A DNA stretch of 64,000 nt from Methanoculleus caldifontis (GTDB taxonomy: Archaea > Halobacteriota > Methanomicrobia > Methanomicrobiales > Methanoculleaceae): the NCBI RefSeq assembly GCF_032842345.1, contig NZ_WBKO01000001.1, positions 1,054,001-1,118,000 of the forward strand, written 5' to 3'. The translations under genes and the position numbers were made by a program. Positions 8,604 through 16,561 of the stretch are shown one piece after another. Numbering within the stretch: position 1 is the first letter of the stretch; each line of letters begins with the position of its first letter. The notes beneath the pieces were generated by a model. That model ran no database searches, was not told the DNA's origin, and saw only the letters and a program-made list of their open reading frames with translations.

Positions 8604-8690
8604 GCTGTATCACTATTCTCACCCGTTAGAGCGCGTGACGCAACAGGTATTATAGGCGCCGGGTGCCGTCCGGGATGCCGCCCTCAGACC

Positions 8691-9413
8691 CTAGCGCATC
8701 ACAAGGCATCCGCCGGTCACGTCGGCGAAGATCTCCATGAACTGCTCGGGGTGATTCAGGAACGCGACCGATCGCGGTCGCCCGATGAGGTCGTAGAGCC
8801 CGACTCCTCTCTCGATGCCGAGGTCGGGGACCTCCACCGGGTTGCAGTAGCGCACCGGCGGGGCGTCGGGGTAGCGGGGGTTCTTCACCAGCGCCCCGCC
8901 CTCCATCTCGTAGTAGGCGGCGCCCCGGAGTTCCCCGTACGGGCCGTAGTTGCTCGAGAACTCCGGCGAGACCAGGTTTGCCATCACGAGGTCCTCCCGT
9001 CCGGGGTTGATGGTGACGTGACCGTATCCCGGCGGGATCAGGATCTTGTCGCCGGCGGAGGCCTCGATCATCACCACGTCGTCGACGCTGCGGGTCTGGA
9101 GGAGGTAGTGCCCGGTTCCCTCCAGGACTTCGTAGATCTCCGGGTAGAGGGCTCCTGCGGGGTTTTCCGTATGGTAATGCCCCATCGTCTTGACATACTC
9201 TCCGCAGAGCGTTCGGGCGGGAATGACGGTGATATCGTAGCGGATACGGTGCTGCCGGAGCCACTTCCGGTCGTCGTCGTTCCGGGCAAGATCCCGGTAC
9301 ATAAAATAGAGGGGTTGATCGGAGGAGCAGCCGGGATCTGCGAGGACATCCCGCATCTCTTCAATCGTCCTTATCTGCGGCTCCGGTTTGGGCCCGTCCC
9401 AGTACCCGTTCAT
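8691..9413 (-). CDS. pgi: Cupin-type glucose-6-phosphate isomerase (archaeal)
   Basis: This enzyme interconverts glucose 6-phosphate and fructose 6-phosphate. The 240-residue cupin carries the family metal site: the histidines of GHYHTENP (H79, H81), a glutamate in YPEIYEVLEGTGHY (about 92) and a histidine in PPGYGHVTINPG (about 132). The Y-P-G-rich region SSNYGPYGELRGAAYYE is also typical. This family is unrelated to the bacterial/eukaryotic isomerase. Its ATG overlaps the stop codon of the COG1361 gene by 4 nt (ATGA), so the two are co-transcribed and probably translationally coupled, an odd pairing of surface protein and sugar enzyme. Confidence 0.92.
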   Translation of the reverse strand: MNGYWDGPKPEPQIRTIEEMRDVLADPGCSSDQPLYFMYRDLARNDDDRKWLRQHRIRYDITVIPARTLCGEYVKTMGHYHTENPAGALYPEIYEVLEGTGHYLLQTRSVDDVVMIEASAGDKILIPPGYGHVTINPGREDLVMANLVSPEFSSNYGPYGELRGAAYYEMEGGALVKNPRYPDAPPVRYCNPVEVPDLGIERGVGLYDLIGRPRSVAFLNHPEQFMEIFADVTGGCLVMR

Positions 9414-10693
9414 CTCCTCTTCTTACGGTACACGAATATATAATACCCTGCGCCGATGATCACGGCGAGAACGGCGACCAGGAAGACCGGGTTCGTGAAG
9501 ATGGTGCCCTGTCTCTGCTCGAGCGCGACCCGGACCTTCATGGTGTCGGAGATCTTGCTGTTGTCGAGGTTGTCGCGGTAGCGGATCTCGGAGTCGATCC
9601 CGTACTCCTTCAGGGTGCCGGCGCCGTCGACATTCACCTCGAACCGTGCCGTCGCCGTCTCGCCGGGGGCAAGGTCGCCGAGGTAGGCAGTGTCGTCGCT
9701 GCTGGTGAAGGGGTCGACGGCGCTGATCCGGGCCTGGGCGTTGTAGACCGTCGCCGCTCCGGCGTTTCTGTACACGACCTCAAGGATGCTCTTCTGGCCC
9801 TGGTAGAGCGTTGCCTTCGGGGAGACTACCTCAAAGGCGATCTTCCCGCCGACGGGGATGCCGATCGTCGTTGCCCGCGAGGTCACTGCCTTCCCCTCGT
9901 AGTCCTCGTAGGCGATCGAGACGTCGAGCGGGTATGACTGGGGCTCGGCGGTATCGGCGACCGAGACCTTGAACCTCACGTCCACGGTCTCTCCCGGCTC
10001 GAACGTCCCGAGGTAGGCGTTGCCGTCGGTGGGGATGAGCGGGCTTGCACCGTTCCTCGCGATCTTCGCGATCGCGTTCTGCGCCGAGTCGGACCCGACG
10101 TTCTTCAGGGTCATGGAGACGTAGCCTTCCGTGCCGACGTTGAGCGACTCGGAGCGGACGTCAAGGACTTCGACGCGGAGGTCGGGCGTCACCCGGACCG
10201 TCAGCGGCAGGGTCGCGGTCTTCTTCTGGTAGTTGTAGCGGAGGGTGTCGCCCAGATCCTCGGCGTCCTGCAGGTAGGTGTAGGTCACCTCGAGCGGCAG
10301 CACGTAGGTGCCCGGTTCCGCGGAGTCCGCGACCTTCACGTTGAAGGTAGCGGCCCGGGAGGCGCCGCCCGTGATGTCGCTTAAGAACTGGGGATCCGTC
10401 TTGACGGTGAACGGCGTGCCCTCGCTCTTGAGAGCCGCGGTGGCCAGTTTTGCGGTGCTCGGCTGATCGTCGGGGGTGACGATCGTCGACCCGACCATTT
10501 TAATGGTATTCACGCCGCTATTGGCTATGTTCACGGTCAGGGCGGTCTCGGCACCCGGCGCGAACTGATTGGTGCCGGCGATCGTCGCCGAGAGTTCAGG
10601 GTTTCCATAGAGGTACTTGACTCCTTGCGCTGAGGCCGGCACGGCCAGGAGTGCCAGCAGGAGGAGTGCTACCGATATCTGTTGCCAACGCAT
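9410..10693 (-). CDS. COG1361 surface (S-layer-like) protein with C-terminal membrane anchor
   Basis: The 427-residue product begins with a signal peptide (MRWQQISVALLLLALL... ending VPASA, about 22 residues). It contains several tandem beta-sandwich repeats of the COG1361/NEW3 type, visible as recurring phrases such as LTVNIANSG, SMTLKNVGSDSAQNAIAKI, LGTFEPGETVDVRFKV and LGDLAPGETATARFEV. A C-terminal helix (about 403-422, FLVAVLAVIIGAGYYIF) with a KKRR tail anchors it in the membrane, so the bulk of the protein faces outside. The partner is unknown. It is the first gene of an operon with pgi and is divergent from the trmB-like gene, which probably controls it. Confidence 0.85.
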   Translation of the reverse strand: MRWQQISVALLLLALLAVPASAQGVKYLYGNPELSATIAGTNQFAPGAETALTVNIANSGVNTIKMVGSTIVTPDDQPSTAKLATAALKSEGTPFTVKTDPQFLSDITGGASRAATFNVKVADSAEPGTYVLPLEVTYTYLQDAEDLGDTLRYNYQKKTATLPLTVRVTPDLRVEVLDVRSESLNVGTEGYVSMTLKNVGSDSAQNAIAKIARNGASPLIPTDGNAYLGTFEPGETVDVRFKVSVADTAEPQSYPLDVSIAYEDYEGKAVTSRATTIGIPVGGKIAFEVVSPKATLYQGQKSILEVVYRNAGAATVYNAQARISAVDPFTSSDDTAYLGDLAPGETATARFEVNVDGAGTLKEYGIDSEIRYRDNLDNSKISDTMKVRVALEQRQGTIFTNPVFLVAVLAVIIGAGYYIFVYRKKRR

Positions 10694-10703
10694 CTCGTCA
10701 CCT

Positions 10704-10725
10704 TGTTGTTATATTAGCAACAACA
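10704..10725. promoter_or_regulatory. Inverted-repeat operator TGTTGTT-N8-AACAACA, probable TrmB-family site
   Basis: Two perfect 7-bp arms, TGTTGTT (10704-10710) and AACAACA (10719-10725), flank an 8-bp AT-rich spacer in the 64-bp region between the divergent COG1361-pgi operon and the TrmB-like gene. The site lies about where transcription of the COG1361 operon should start, 20-30 nt downstream of its TATA box, so binding would block that promoter. Control by the adjacent regulator is an inference from position. Confidence 0.6.
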
Positions 10726-10740
10726 TTTATCCCTGGAGGG

Positions 10741-10748
10741 TATATATA
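10741..10748 (-). promoter_or_regulatory. TATA box of the COG1361-pgi operon
   Basis: TATATATA is self-complementary. Read on the minus strand it lies about 48 nt upstream of the COG1361 start codon, with a GGTGA ribosome-binding sequence just before that ATG. On the plus strand it is only 10 nt from the TrmB ATG, too close to serve that gene, whose promoter is more likely the CATTTATC stretch near 10724-10731. Confidence 0.5.
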
Positions 10749-10757
10749 CATACTGGC

Positions 10758-11549
10758 ATGAATGCTTCCCGGGATCTTCCAGGCAACCTCCTCGAATCTC
10801 TTAAATCACTGGGACTTACGAAGTACGAAGCCCTCGTGTATATCGGCCTTCTCAGGGTGGCCGGTGCGACCGCGACAGAGATCCACGAGACCTCCGGGGT
10901 ACCGCGCGCGTCCGTCTACCCGGTCCTCGACCGGCTCGTCCAGAAAGAACTGGTCAGCGTCTCGCACACCACGCCCAAGCGGTTCGATGCGATCCCTCCC
11001 GACCAGGGCGTGGAGAACCTGATGCGCCGGATCGAGAGCGACGCGGAGAGCGCCAGGGAGGCTCTCAACGCCCTTTACCGGGAGAAGGTGCCGGAGGCCC
11101 GGGGCACCCAGGAACTGATCTGGACCGTTTACGGAGAGGAGAATATCAAGACCCGTCTTGCGGAGATGTTCCGGAGCGCGGAACTGAGCGTTGAGGTGCT
11201 CGCGGCGTGCGATCTCCTGGAGGAAAACGTGCTCCCGATCCTCAACGCCGTTCCCGGCTCCGTCCAGGTCGATATCGTCACGGACTCCTGGCAGGGCGAG
11301 CAGCCTTCCGGGTTCGGCATCCATATCCTCCCCCTTGCGGCCCGGTGCGAGGCCTATTCCCCGCAGGGGAAACTGCTGCCGTACGAAAAGTCAGGTGTCT
11401 TTTTAGTGGACAACGCCCGGACGCTGCTCTGGCTGGGTTCGAGTGGAGAGCAGCCCTCGGCTCTCTACTCCGAGTCCGCGGGATTTGTCCAGTTTGTCAG
11501 GCGGCACATCGCCAGCGTCGCGGAGCGGGCGAGGGCTGCCGTTCAGTGA
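10758..11549 (+). CDS. TrmB family transcriptional regulator
   Basis: The product (263 residues from the ATG at 10758) has an N-terminal winged helix (about 10-75; LKSLGLTKYEALVYIGLLRV and GVPRASVYPVLDRL) diagnostic of TrmB. A C-terminal ligand-binding domain follows (about 105-255). TrmB proteins of Thermococcales sense sugars. Here the divergent operon contains a phosphoglucose isomerase, so a sugar or sugar-phosphate signal is plausible but unproven. The inverted repeat in the shared upstream region is the likely operator. An open extension upstream of 10758 runs through the promoter region and is not coding. The gene's 3' end overlaps the convergent DUF128 gene by 7 bp. Confidence 0.88.
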   Translation: MNASRDLPGNLLESLKSLGLTKYEALVYIGLLRVAGATATEIHETSGVPRASVYPVLDRLVQKELVSVSHTTPKRFDAIPPDQGVENLMRRIESDAESAREALNALYREKVPEARGTQELIWTVYGEENIKTRLAEMFRSAELSVEVLAACDLLEENVLPILNAVPGSVQVDIVTDSWQGEQPSGFGIHILPLAARCEAYSPQGKLLPYEKSGVFLVDNARTLLWLGSSGEQPSALYSESAGFVQFVRRHIASVAERARAAVQ

Positions 11550-12334
11550 TCCTCCAGGTAGCCCATCTCCCTGATATCGATCAACCCTTTGAGCGCCCTG
11601 GTCACCACCGGCCGCCCCGCCTCCCTGACGGCCGCAAGGGCGTTCGTGCCCCCGACCATCGCCACGCCGACGTATTGCGGGCTCACCGGGACCCCGAGCA
11701 GCGGGGCGTTCGGGACGCCGACGTCCAGGATGCCGGAGAACCCCATGGCCCCGAGCTCGTCGAGCACCGCCCCCATGAGCGGTTCGGCCTCCATGTGGCA
11801 CTCGCGGAGGTTCGCGAGGATGTTGCCGTTCCCGCTGCGCATGACATCCAGGATCGACGTGGTCTTCTGGGAAATCAGGACCTCGAGCGGGTCGAGCGTG
11901 GTGTCGCGGTAGAGGATCATGCTCGTGAACCGTTGCGCCACCCGTCCTTCGACCTCGACGACCCCGCCTCCGATCGGGTTGATCGGGATGCCGTGCCGTA
12001 GAAGGAGCGCGTCGAGCGTGATGCTGCACATCGTGCAGATCGCGTGCTTGCCCTCCGGCACCATATAGCCGCCGACCTGTTCTCCCGGCCCGGCAACCCG
12101 GATCCGGTCACTGATGGTGATGCCGGCGCGGTGCGCCTCTTTCATGATGGAGAGCGCGAACTCGAGGTCGCCGCTCTCGATGAGCGAGAGGTTGTAGATG
12201 ATCGCCCCGGTGTCGTCCTCCGGGCGGTAGGTCACCCTGAGCGCGTACTCCTCGATACGGTGGTTGGTGAACTTCAGGGGGACATGCATCATCTGATCTC
12301 TCGTGCGGCAGGGGAAAAAAGTGTTGCTCCCCAT
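11543..12334 (-). CDS. DUF128 (NrpR regulatory domain) protein lacking a DNA-binding domain
   Basis: This 263-residue protein consists of a single DUF128 domain, the effector-sensing module of the archaeal nitrogen repressor NrpR, where it binds 2-oxoglutarate. Family-like stretches are PEGKHAICTMCSITLDALLL, NPIGGGVVEVEGRVA, SGNGNILANLRE and VGVAMVGGTNALAAVREAG. NrpR proteins normally carry an N-terminal winged helix followed by one or two such domains; none is present here. The start is the ATG at 12334, preceded by AGGAGA at good spacing, which excludes the longer upstream frame. It may act as a sensor partner of a separate DNA-binding protein. It converges on and overlaps the trmB-like gene. 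Confidence 0.8.
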   Translation of the reverse strand: MGSNTFFPCRTRDQMMHVPLKFTNHRIEEYALRVTYRPEDDTGAIIYNLSLIESGDLEFALSIMKEAHRAGITISDRIRVAGPGEQVGGYMVPEGKHAICTMCSITLDALLLRHGIPINPIGGGVVEVEGRVAQRFTSMILYRDTTLDPLEVLISQKTTSILDVMRSGNGNILANLRECHMEAEPLMGAVLDELGAMGFSGILDVGVPNAPLLGVPVSPQYVGVAMVGGTNALAAVREAGRPVVTRALKGLIDIREMGYLEDH

Positions 12335-12482
12335 TGAAGTCTCCTGATTGGGGCCATACCCTCGTGACAACCGATAACTCCGGTCTCTCGTGCCGGCCGG
12401 ACGATGCCCGTACCGATCACGGCTCTCATCGTCCGAAACGGATGCAAAACTTGTTCTACCTTCCTGCGATATTATACGATGA

Positions 12483-13451
12483 ATGGAGAGTGGGACTCGG
12501 GAAAAAGCCCGGAATGTGCTGAAGCGGATCCTCACGGCAGCCTCCTACGATGTCGAGGAGGTCGGCGAGCCGCTGGATCTCTCCGCAATCGGAGAAGAGG
12601 ACGTCATCGTGGTGCTCTGCTCCGACGACCCGGAGACGATCGAGAAGTTTGATTCGATGACTTACCGGCTGCGCACCTCCGGCGACGACCTGGTCTGCAG
12701 GAAGCTGCTCTTCACCCTCGATCCGGCGGTGCAGACGGAGGACTGCATCCGGTGGGGTGCGGACGAGCTCGCCCGCTACGCGGGCCGGGCCGTGCTTGCA
12801 GAGGTGCTCGGGGAGAGCCTGACCCTGGACCTGCCCCGGCCGTCGACGGCGTTCCGGGGCGAGCCGGCTGGAGGAGCGATCGGTGCGCCGGCGGAGCAGG
12901 AGTCGGAGGAGGGGCCGGAGCTCCCGCACCTCCCCCTCCGGGTCACTGAGAAGCGCGCCTGCGGCATCGCCGGGCTGCACGGGTCGGCGAAGTGCCGGTT
13001 CATCCCGTACTGGTGCTACCGTTACGTCAGCACCGGCGAGCGCGAGATAAAAGACCGGCTGGTCTCCTTCGACGCCGAAGGCTCCGGGGCCGTCAACGCC
13101 ATCAACGGCATCAGGATGGACCTCGATCCCGGTACCGTCGAGTCCGGGCCGGTCCCCTTCGGCTCCGAGATCGTGCCCGGCCGGCTCGTGCGGGAGGATG
13201 TCGAGGACCAGATCGTGCGGGAGGTCATCGAACGGCTCACCCAGCGGATCCGGTTCCGCTACGAGAAGGGCGACGCCATCTTCTACGAGGAAAAGACTCT
13301 CAAACCCGACCGGAGCAACATCAATGTCAACCTTGAGACCGTCTACGTGCCGGTCTGGCAGGTGCGGGGCGGGAGCAAGATCGTCGAGGTCAACGGGTTC
13401 ACCGGCGAGATCCTCTCGATGCCGATGGACGAGGGTGTCGAGCTGCTGTAG
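12483..13451 (+). CDS. Conserved archaeal protein of unknown function
   Basis: I do not recognise a named family. The 322-residue protein has no signal peptide or membrane segment. The N-terminal half (about 1-110) looks like an alpha/beta fold with EEDVIVVLCSDDPETIEKF and CIRWGADELARYAG, faintly recalling restriction-endonuclease-like (Mrr) domains. An acidic, Pro/Gly-rich linker (about 120-145) follows, then a beta-rich C-terminal half with HGSAKCRFIPYWCYRYV (two cysteines) and a terminal VPVWQVRGGSKIVEVNGFTGEI, a PepSY-like or beta-hairpin ending. It is 6 bp upstream of the flavin oxidoreductase gene and surely co-transcribed, suggesting a shared redox or thiol role. Confidence 0.7.
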   Translation: MESGTREKARNVLKRILTAASYDVEEVGEPLDLSAIGEEDVIVVLCSDDPETIEKFDSMTYRLRTSGDDLVCRKLLFTLDPAVQTEDCIRWGADELARYAGRAVLAEVLGESLTLDLPRPSTAFRGEPAGGAIGAPAEQESEEGPELPHLPLRVTEKRACGIAGLHGSAKCRFIPYWCYRYVSTGEREIKDRLVSFDAEGSGAVNAINGIRMDLDPGTVESGPVPFGSEIVPGRLVREDVEDQIVREVIERLTQRIRFRYEKGDAIFYEEKTLKPDRSNINVNLETVYVPVWQVRGGSKIVEVNGFTGEILSMPMDEGVELL

Positions 13452-13457
13452 GTTGCC

Positions 13458-14777
13458 ATGTTTGTCGTCATCGGCGGCGGACCCGCAGGGAGGCTTGGGG
13501 CGATGCGCCTCGCGCAGGCCGGGGCGGAGGTCCGGCTGATCGAGCAGCGCAAGATCGGGGGTCAGTGCCTGCACGAGCGGTGCATGACCATCTGCGCCTT
13601 GAACGACGTCGCCCGGCTCGTCGAGTACGCCCGGACCCAGAAGGACCTCGGGATCCTTGATACGGTCCCCGCGGTCTCCTACCCGGCGATACGGAGGAGG
13701 ATCTGCGAGGTGCAGGAGAAACTCTCCTCGGTCCTCGACGCCGAGACCCGCCGGGCGGGGGTCGAGGTGATCTATGGTGCGGAAGGCCGGCTCGAGGGGA
13801 ACCGCGTCTATATCGACGACGAGGAGGTCCGGGCGGACGCGGTCCTCGCGGCCACCGGGTCGCGCCCGGCCGTCCCCGATATCCCCGGCACCAGCCTCTC
13901 CGGCGTCTACACCTACCGGACGCTTCCCGCGATGCCCGACCTCCCCCGGCGGATGGTCATCGTCGGCGGCGGGGTGGTGGCGGCGGAGTTCGCCCACGTC
14001 TTCCGCGCTTTCGGGGCGGAGGTCGAGATCGTCGCCCGGCACGGGCTGCTCGGGAACCTCGATCCGAAGGTGCGCGCCGCCGCGCTGCGCGATCTCTCCG
14101 GGATCGGCATCCGCGAGCAGACCCCCGTCGCGAGCATCGAGGGGGCGGGCAGGGTCCGGTCGGTCGTCCTCGGAGACGGGGAGGAGATCGAGGCCGACGC
14201 CGTCATGCTCGCCACCGGGCTCGTCCCCCGGTCGGAGTCGCTGCAGGGCCTCGAGAAAGGCCCGGACGGGGCGGTCACCGTCGACTCACGGATGCGGACG
14301 AGCGTTGAGGGCGTCTACGCCGCAGGCGACGTCATCGGCCCGCCCTACCTCACCCCGGCGGCCCGCCGGGAGGGAGTGGTGGCGGCCGAGAACATCCTCG
14401 GCCACGAGACGGTCATGGACTATACGGGCATCCCGTGGGCGATGAGTCTCCGCTACGACTACGCGTTCGCCACTGCCGGCGCCGGCGGCCTCACCCTCTC
14501 GGCTCCCGCTCCCGCGGGCCCCGGCTCGTTCTGGGACGTCGCGGGCGGCTGGGCGGGCGTTGCGCAGATCCGGGTCGACCCGGAGACCGGGAGGATCGTC
14601 GGCGCCGCCGCCGGTGTTCCCGGCGCATCGACCCTCCTCTCCTACATCGGTTACCTGATGAAGCGGGGCGTCACCGTCGACGATTTCGACGATATCGTCG
14701 AGATCCACCCCTCGACCGACGGCATCTACCCCCTTGCACGTTACGCTGCCGGGGTACTCAGGAAGAAGAACGAGTGA
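13458..14777 (+). CDS. Dihydrolipoamide dehydrogenase-like pyridine nucleotide-disulfide oxidoreductase
   Basis: This 439-residue FAD- and NAD(P)H-binding enzyme has the first dinucleotide-binding motif [14 protein letters not shown] at its N-terminus and a redox-active disulfide in GGQCLHERCMTICAL (CX4C, as in lipoamide dehydrogenase and mercuric reductase). The second Rossmann motif is VIVGGGVVAAEFAHV (about 176-190), followed by the FAD-binding TSVEGVYAAGDV. The C-terminal dimer domain carries EIHPSTDGIYPL where the family has HPTxxE, so the catalytic histidine is kept but the usual glutamate is glycine. No 2-oxoacid dehydrogenase genes are nearby, so the disulfide substrate may be another thiol. 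Confidence 0.88.
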   Translation: MFVVIGGGPAGRLGAMRLAQAGAEVRLIEQRKIGGQCLHERCMTICALNDVARLVEYARTQKDLGILDTVPAVSYPAIRRRICEVQEKLSSVLDAETRRAGVEVIYGAEGRLEGNRVYIDDEEVRADAVLAATGSRPAVPDIPGTSLSGVYTYRTLPAMPDLPRRMVIVGGGVVAAEFAHVFRAFGAEVEIVARHGLLGNLDPKVRAAALRDLSGIGIREQTPVASIEGAGRVRSVVLGDGEEIEADAVMLATGLVPRSESLQGLEKGPDGAVTVDSRMRTSVEGVYAAGDVIGPPYLTPAARREGVVAAENILGHETVMDYTGIPWAMSLRYDYAFATAGAGGLTLSAPAPAGPGSFWDVAGGWAGVAQIRVDPETGRIVGAAAGVPGASTLLSYIGYLMKRGVTVDDFDDIVEIHPSTDGIYPLARYAAGVLRKKNE

Positions 14778-14804
14778 GCCGGTAGTAGAGGGTAATAGTA
14801 GAGC

Positions 14805-14874
14805 CTCACGCGAAGCCGCGAAGGGGAGTGTCACCCGTCTCCTAAACTTCGCGTTCTTCGCGGCTTCGCGTGGG
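14805..14874. repeat. Palindromic intergenic repeat element, copy 3 (minimal form)
   Basis: A 70-bp version starts CTCACGCGAAGCCGCGAAGG and ends CTTCGCGGCTTCGCGTGGG, forming one long imperfect hairpin between two convergent genes. The sequence at about 14896-14915 (CTAACGCGAAGGATGGG) resembles the flank seen near copies 1 and 4, so a decayed half-element may follow. Its location between convergent stop codons is compatible with bidirectional termination. Confidence 0.75.
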
Positions 14875-14938
14875 ATAACTGGTGCAGACGGCGATACGAT
14901 CTAACGCGAAGGATGGGAAGTATCAGGTGCCCCGGCGG

Positions 14939-16561
14939 CTAGAGCTGCCGGAACATCTGCCCGAACCTCGGGATAAAATCTTTTTTCCGCGACATCACGC
15001 CTTCGAGCCGGACGGGCTGGTCCCGCAGTTCCAGTCTGGTGATGCAGGCCTCGTCCCCGGCGGCGAAAAGGTCGCTTGCGTTCTCAAAGACGTTCGTGAA
15101 GAGGGCGAAGTAGCAGTCGACCCCCATCGCTACCCGGAGGTGCTCGAGTTCGGCCCGGATCACGTCGGCATGGGTCTCTGCGAAGGCAAACGACGACGTC
15201 ATCACCTGCGAGACCATGATGCTCCGCCCGAAGAGGTTGTAGCGCTTCATGTCCCGGGTGAGGAGTTCCTCTTTGGGGAGGGCGTCAAGATCCATGCCCT
15301 TCCGGATCAGCTCCGGCCCGAACTCGGCCGGGTCGACCCCGGCGATCCCCGCGAGATAGTCCGCCGCCCGGACGTCCGCCGGCGTGGTCGTCGAGAGTTT
15401 CATCACCATCGTGTCGGAGAGGACTCCCGAGAGGAGGAGGCCGGCGGTCGCGGGCGTGGGCTCCACGTCGGCCTCGATGAACTTGTTCGCGACGATCGTC
15501 GAGGTCGAGCCCACGGGATCGTTGAGGAACTTCACTGGCTTTAAGGTCGAGATCGCGCCGAGGCGGTGGTGGTCGATGATCTCGAGGATATCCGCCTGCT
15601 CGATCCCGTCCACGGCCTGGGAGTACTCGTTGTGGTCGAGGAGGATCACGGATTTCTGGACCTCCTGCATCAGCGTCGTCCGGGATATGAGCCCGATATG
15701 CTGTCTGGCGTCCCCGACGACGCAGGCCGTCCTGAACTTGGAGTTCGAGACGATCCCTTTTGCGTACTCAAGCGAGTCCTCCAGCCGCACCGTGGGGACG
15801 TCGGTCTCCATGATCATCCGCGCGGGGAGCGAGAGGCTGATCATCTTGCCGACGCTGAAGGCGTCGAGCGTCGTCGCGAGGACCGAGGCCCCCCGCGCCC
15901 GGGCCGCGGCGATAACCCGCTCCCCCACCGGCGCCCCTTCGGCGATGACGAGCGCGGCGACGCCCGCCGAGATCAGGGCGAGCTGCGCTGGTTCGTTGTC
16001 CCCGACGATCGCGATATCGTCCGGCGTCATCCGCGAGAGGGTGACGTGCAGGGCGTCGATGACGGTATAGACCCGCCCCTCGCCGAGGGTCTCGCGTGCC
16101 TGGACGACCGTCCTGGCGTCGAGGATGCGCGCGAGGGTCTCGAGCGGCATCGGGATGAGCGAGAGCTGCTCCCGCGGGTTCTTCCGGACGTAGGACCGGG
16201 CGAGACCGTACTCGCTGACGAGGCCGACCAGGGTCTGGTCGCCGTTCGTGATCGGCATGTTCCGCATATCGTAGGTGTCCATCAGGGCGGCGACGTCGAC
16301 CGTCGGGACGTCCTGCCTGACGCTCCGGGTATCGAGCGGTATATCCGAGACCGTGGGCTCGACGCTTGCGATGTAGACCGGGGCGGCGGTCTTGAACGTC
16401 TCAAGGGCAAACCGCGTCTCCGGGTTCACTTCGCCGCACCGGGCCGCAATGTACTTCCCCGGCTCGGCGTGGTTCAAGAGTTCGGCGTAACCGATGACGC
16501 TGCAGATGCTATCGGTGTCGGGCTGCTTGTGGCCAATGATATAGATGGTATTCTGTCCCAT
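14939..16561 (-). CDS. ppaC: Family II (Mn/Co-dependent) inorganic pyrophosphatase with CBS-DRTGG regulatory insert
   Basis: This enzyme hydrolyses pyrophosphate to phosphate. The 540-residue product has the DHH-type active site: GHKQPDTDS (residues 10-18), LLDHNEYSQ (near 309) and IIDHHRLG (330-332), followed by VGSTSTIVA. The region from about 75 to 297 is a regulatory insert made of a CBS motif, a DRTGG domain and a second CBS motif, which in known enzymes of this type binds adenine nucleotides and alters activity. The C-terminal substrate-binding domain ends SRKKDFIPRFGQMF. The ATG at 16561 follows AGGAGG at good spacing. The gene is monocistronic. Confidence 0.92.
   Translation of the reverse strand: MGQNTIYIIGHKQPDTDSICSVIGYAELLNHAEPGKYIAARCGEVNPETRFALETFKTAAPVYIASVEPTVSDIPLDTRSVRQDVPTVDVAALMDTYDMRNMPITNGDQTLVGLVSEYGLARSYVRKNPREQLSLIPMPLETLARILDARTVVQARETLGEGRVYTVIDALHVTLSRMTPDDIAIVGDNEPAQLALISAGVAALVIAEGAPVGERVIAAARARGASVLATTLDAFSVGKMISLSLPARMIMETDVPTVRLEDSLEYAKGIVSNSKFRTACVVGDARQHIGLISRTTLMQEVQKSVILLDHNEYSQAVDGIEQADILEIIDHHRLGAISTLKPVKFLNDPVGSTSTIVANKFIEADVEPTPATAGLLLSGVLSDTMVMKLSTTTPADVRAADYLAGIAGVDPAEFGPELIRKGMDLDALPKEELLTRDMKRYNLFGRSIMVSQVMTSSFAFAETHADVIRAELEHLRVAMGVDCYFALFTNVFENASDLFAAGDEACITRLELRDQPVRLEGVMSRKKDFIPRFGQMFRQL

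Noticed and set aside
12456-14042. A 528-codon minus-strand frame across the unknown gene and the flavoprotein gene
   Set aside because: It spans two convincingly coding genes on the plus strand and shows no domain; GC-rich antisense artefact.
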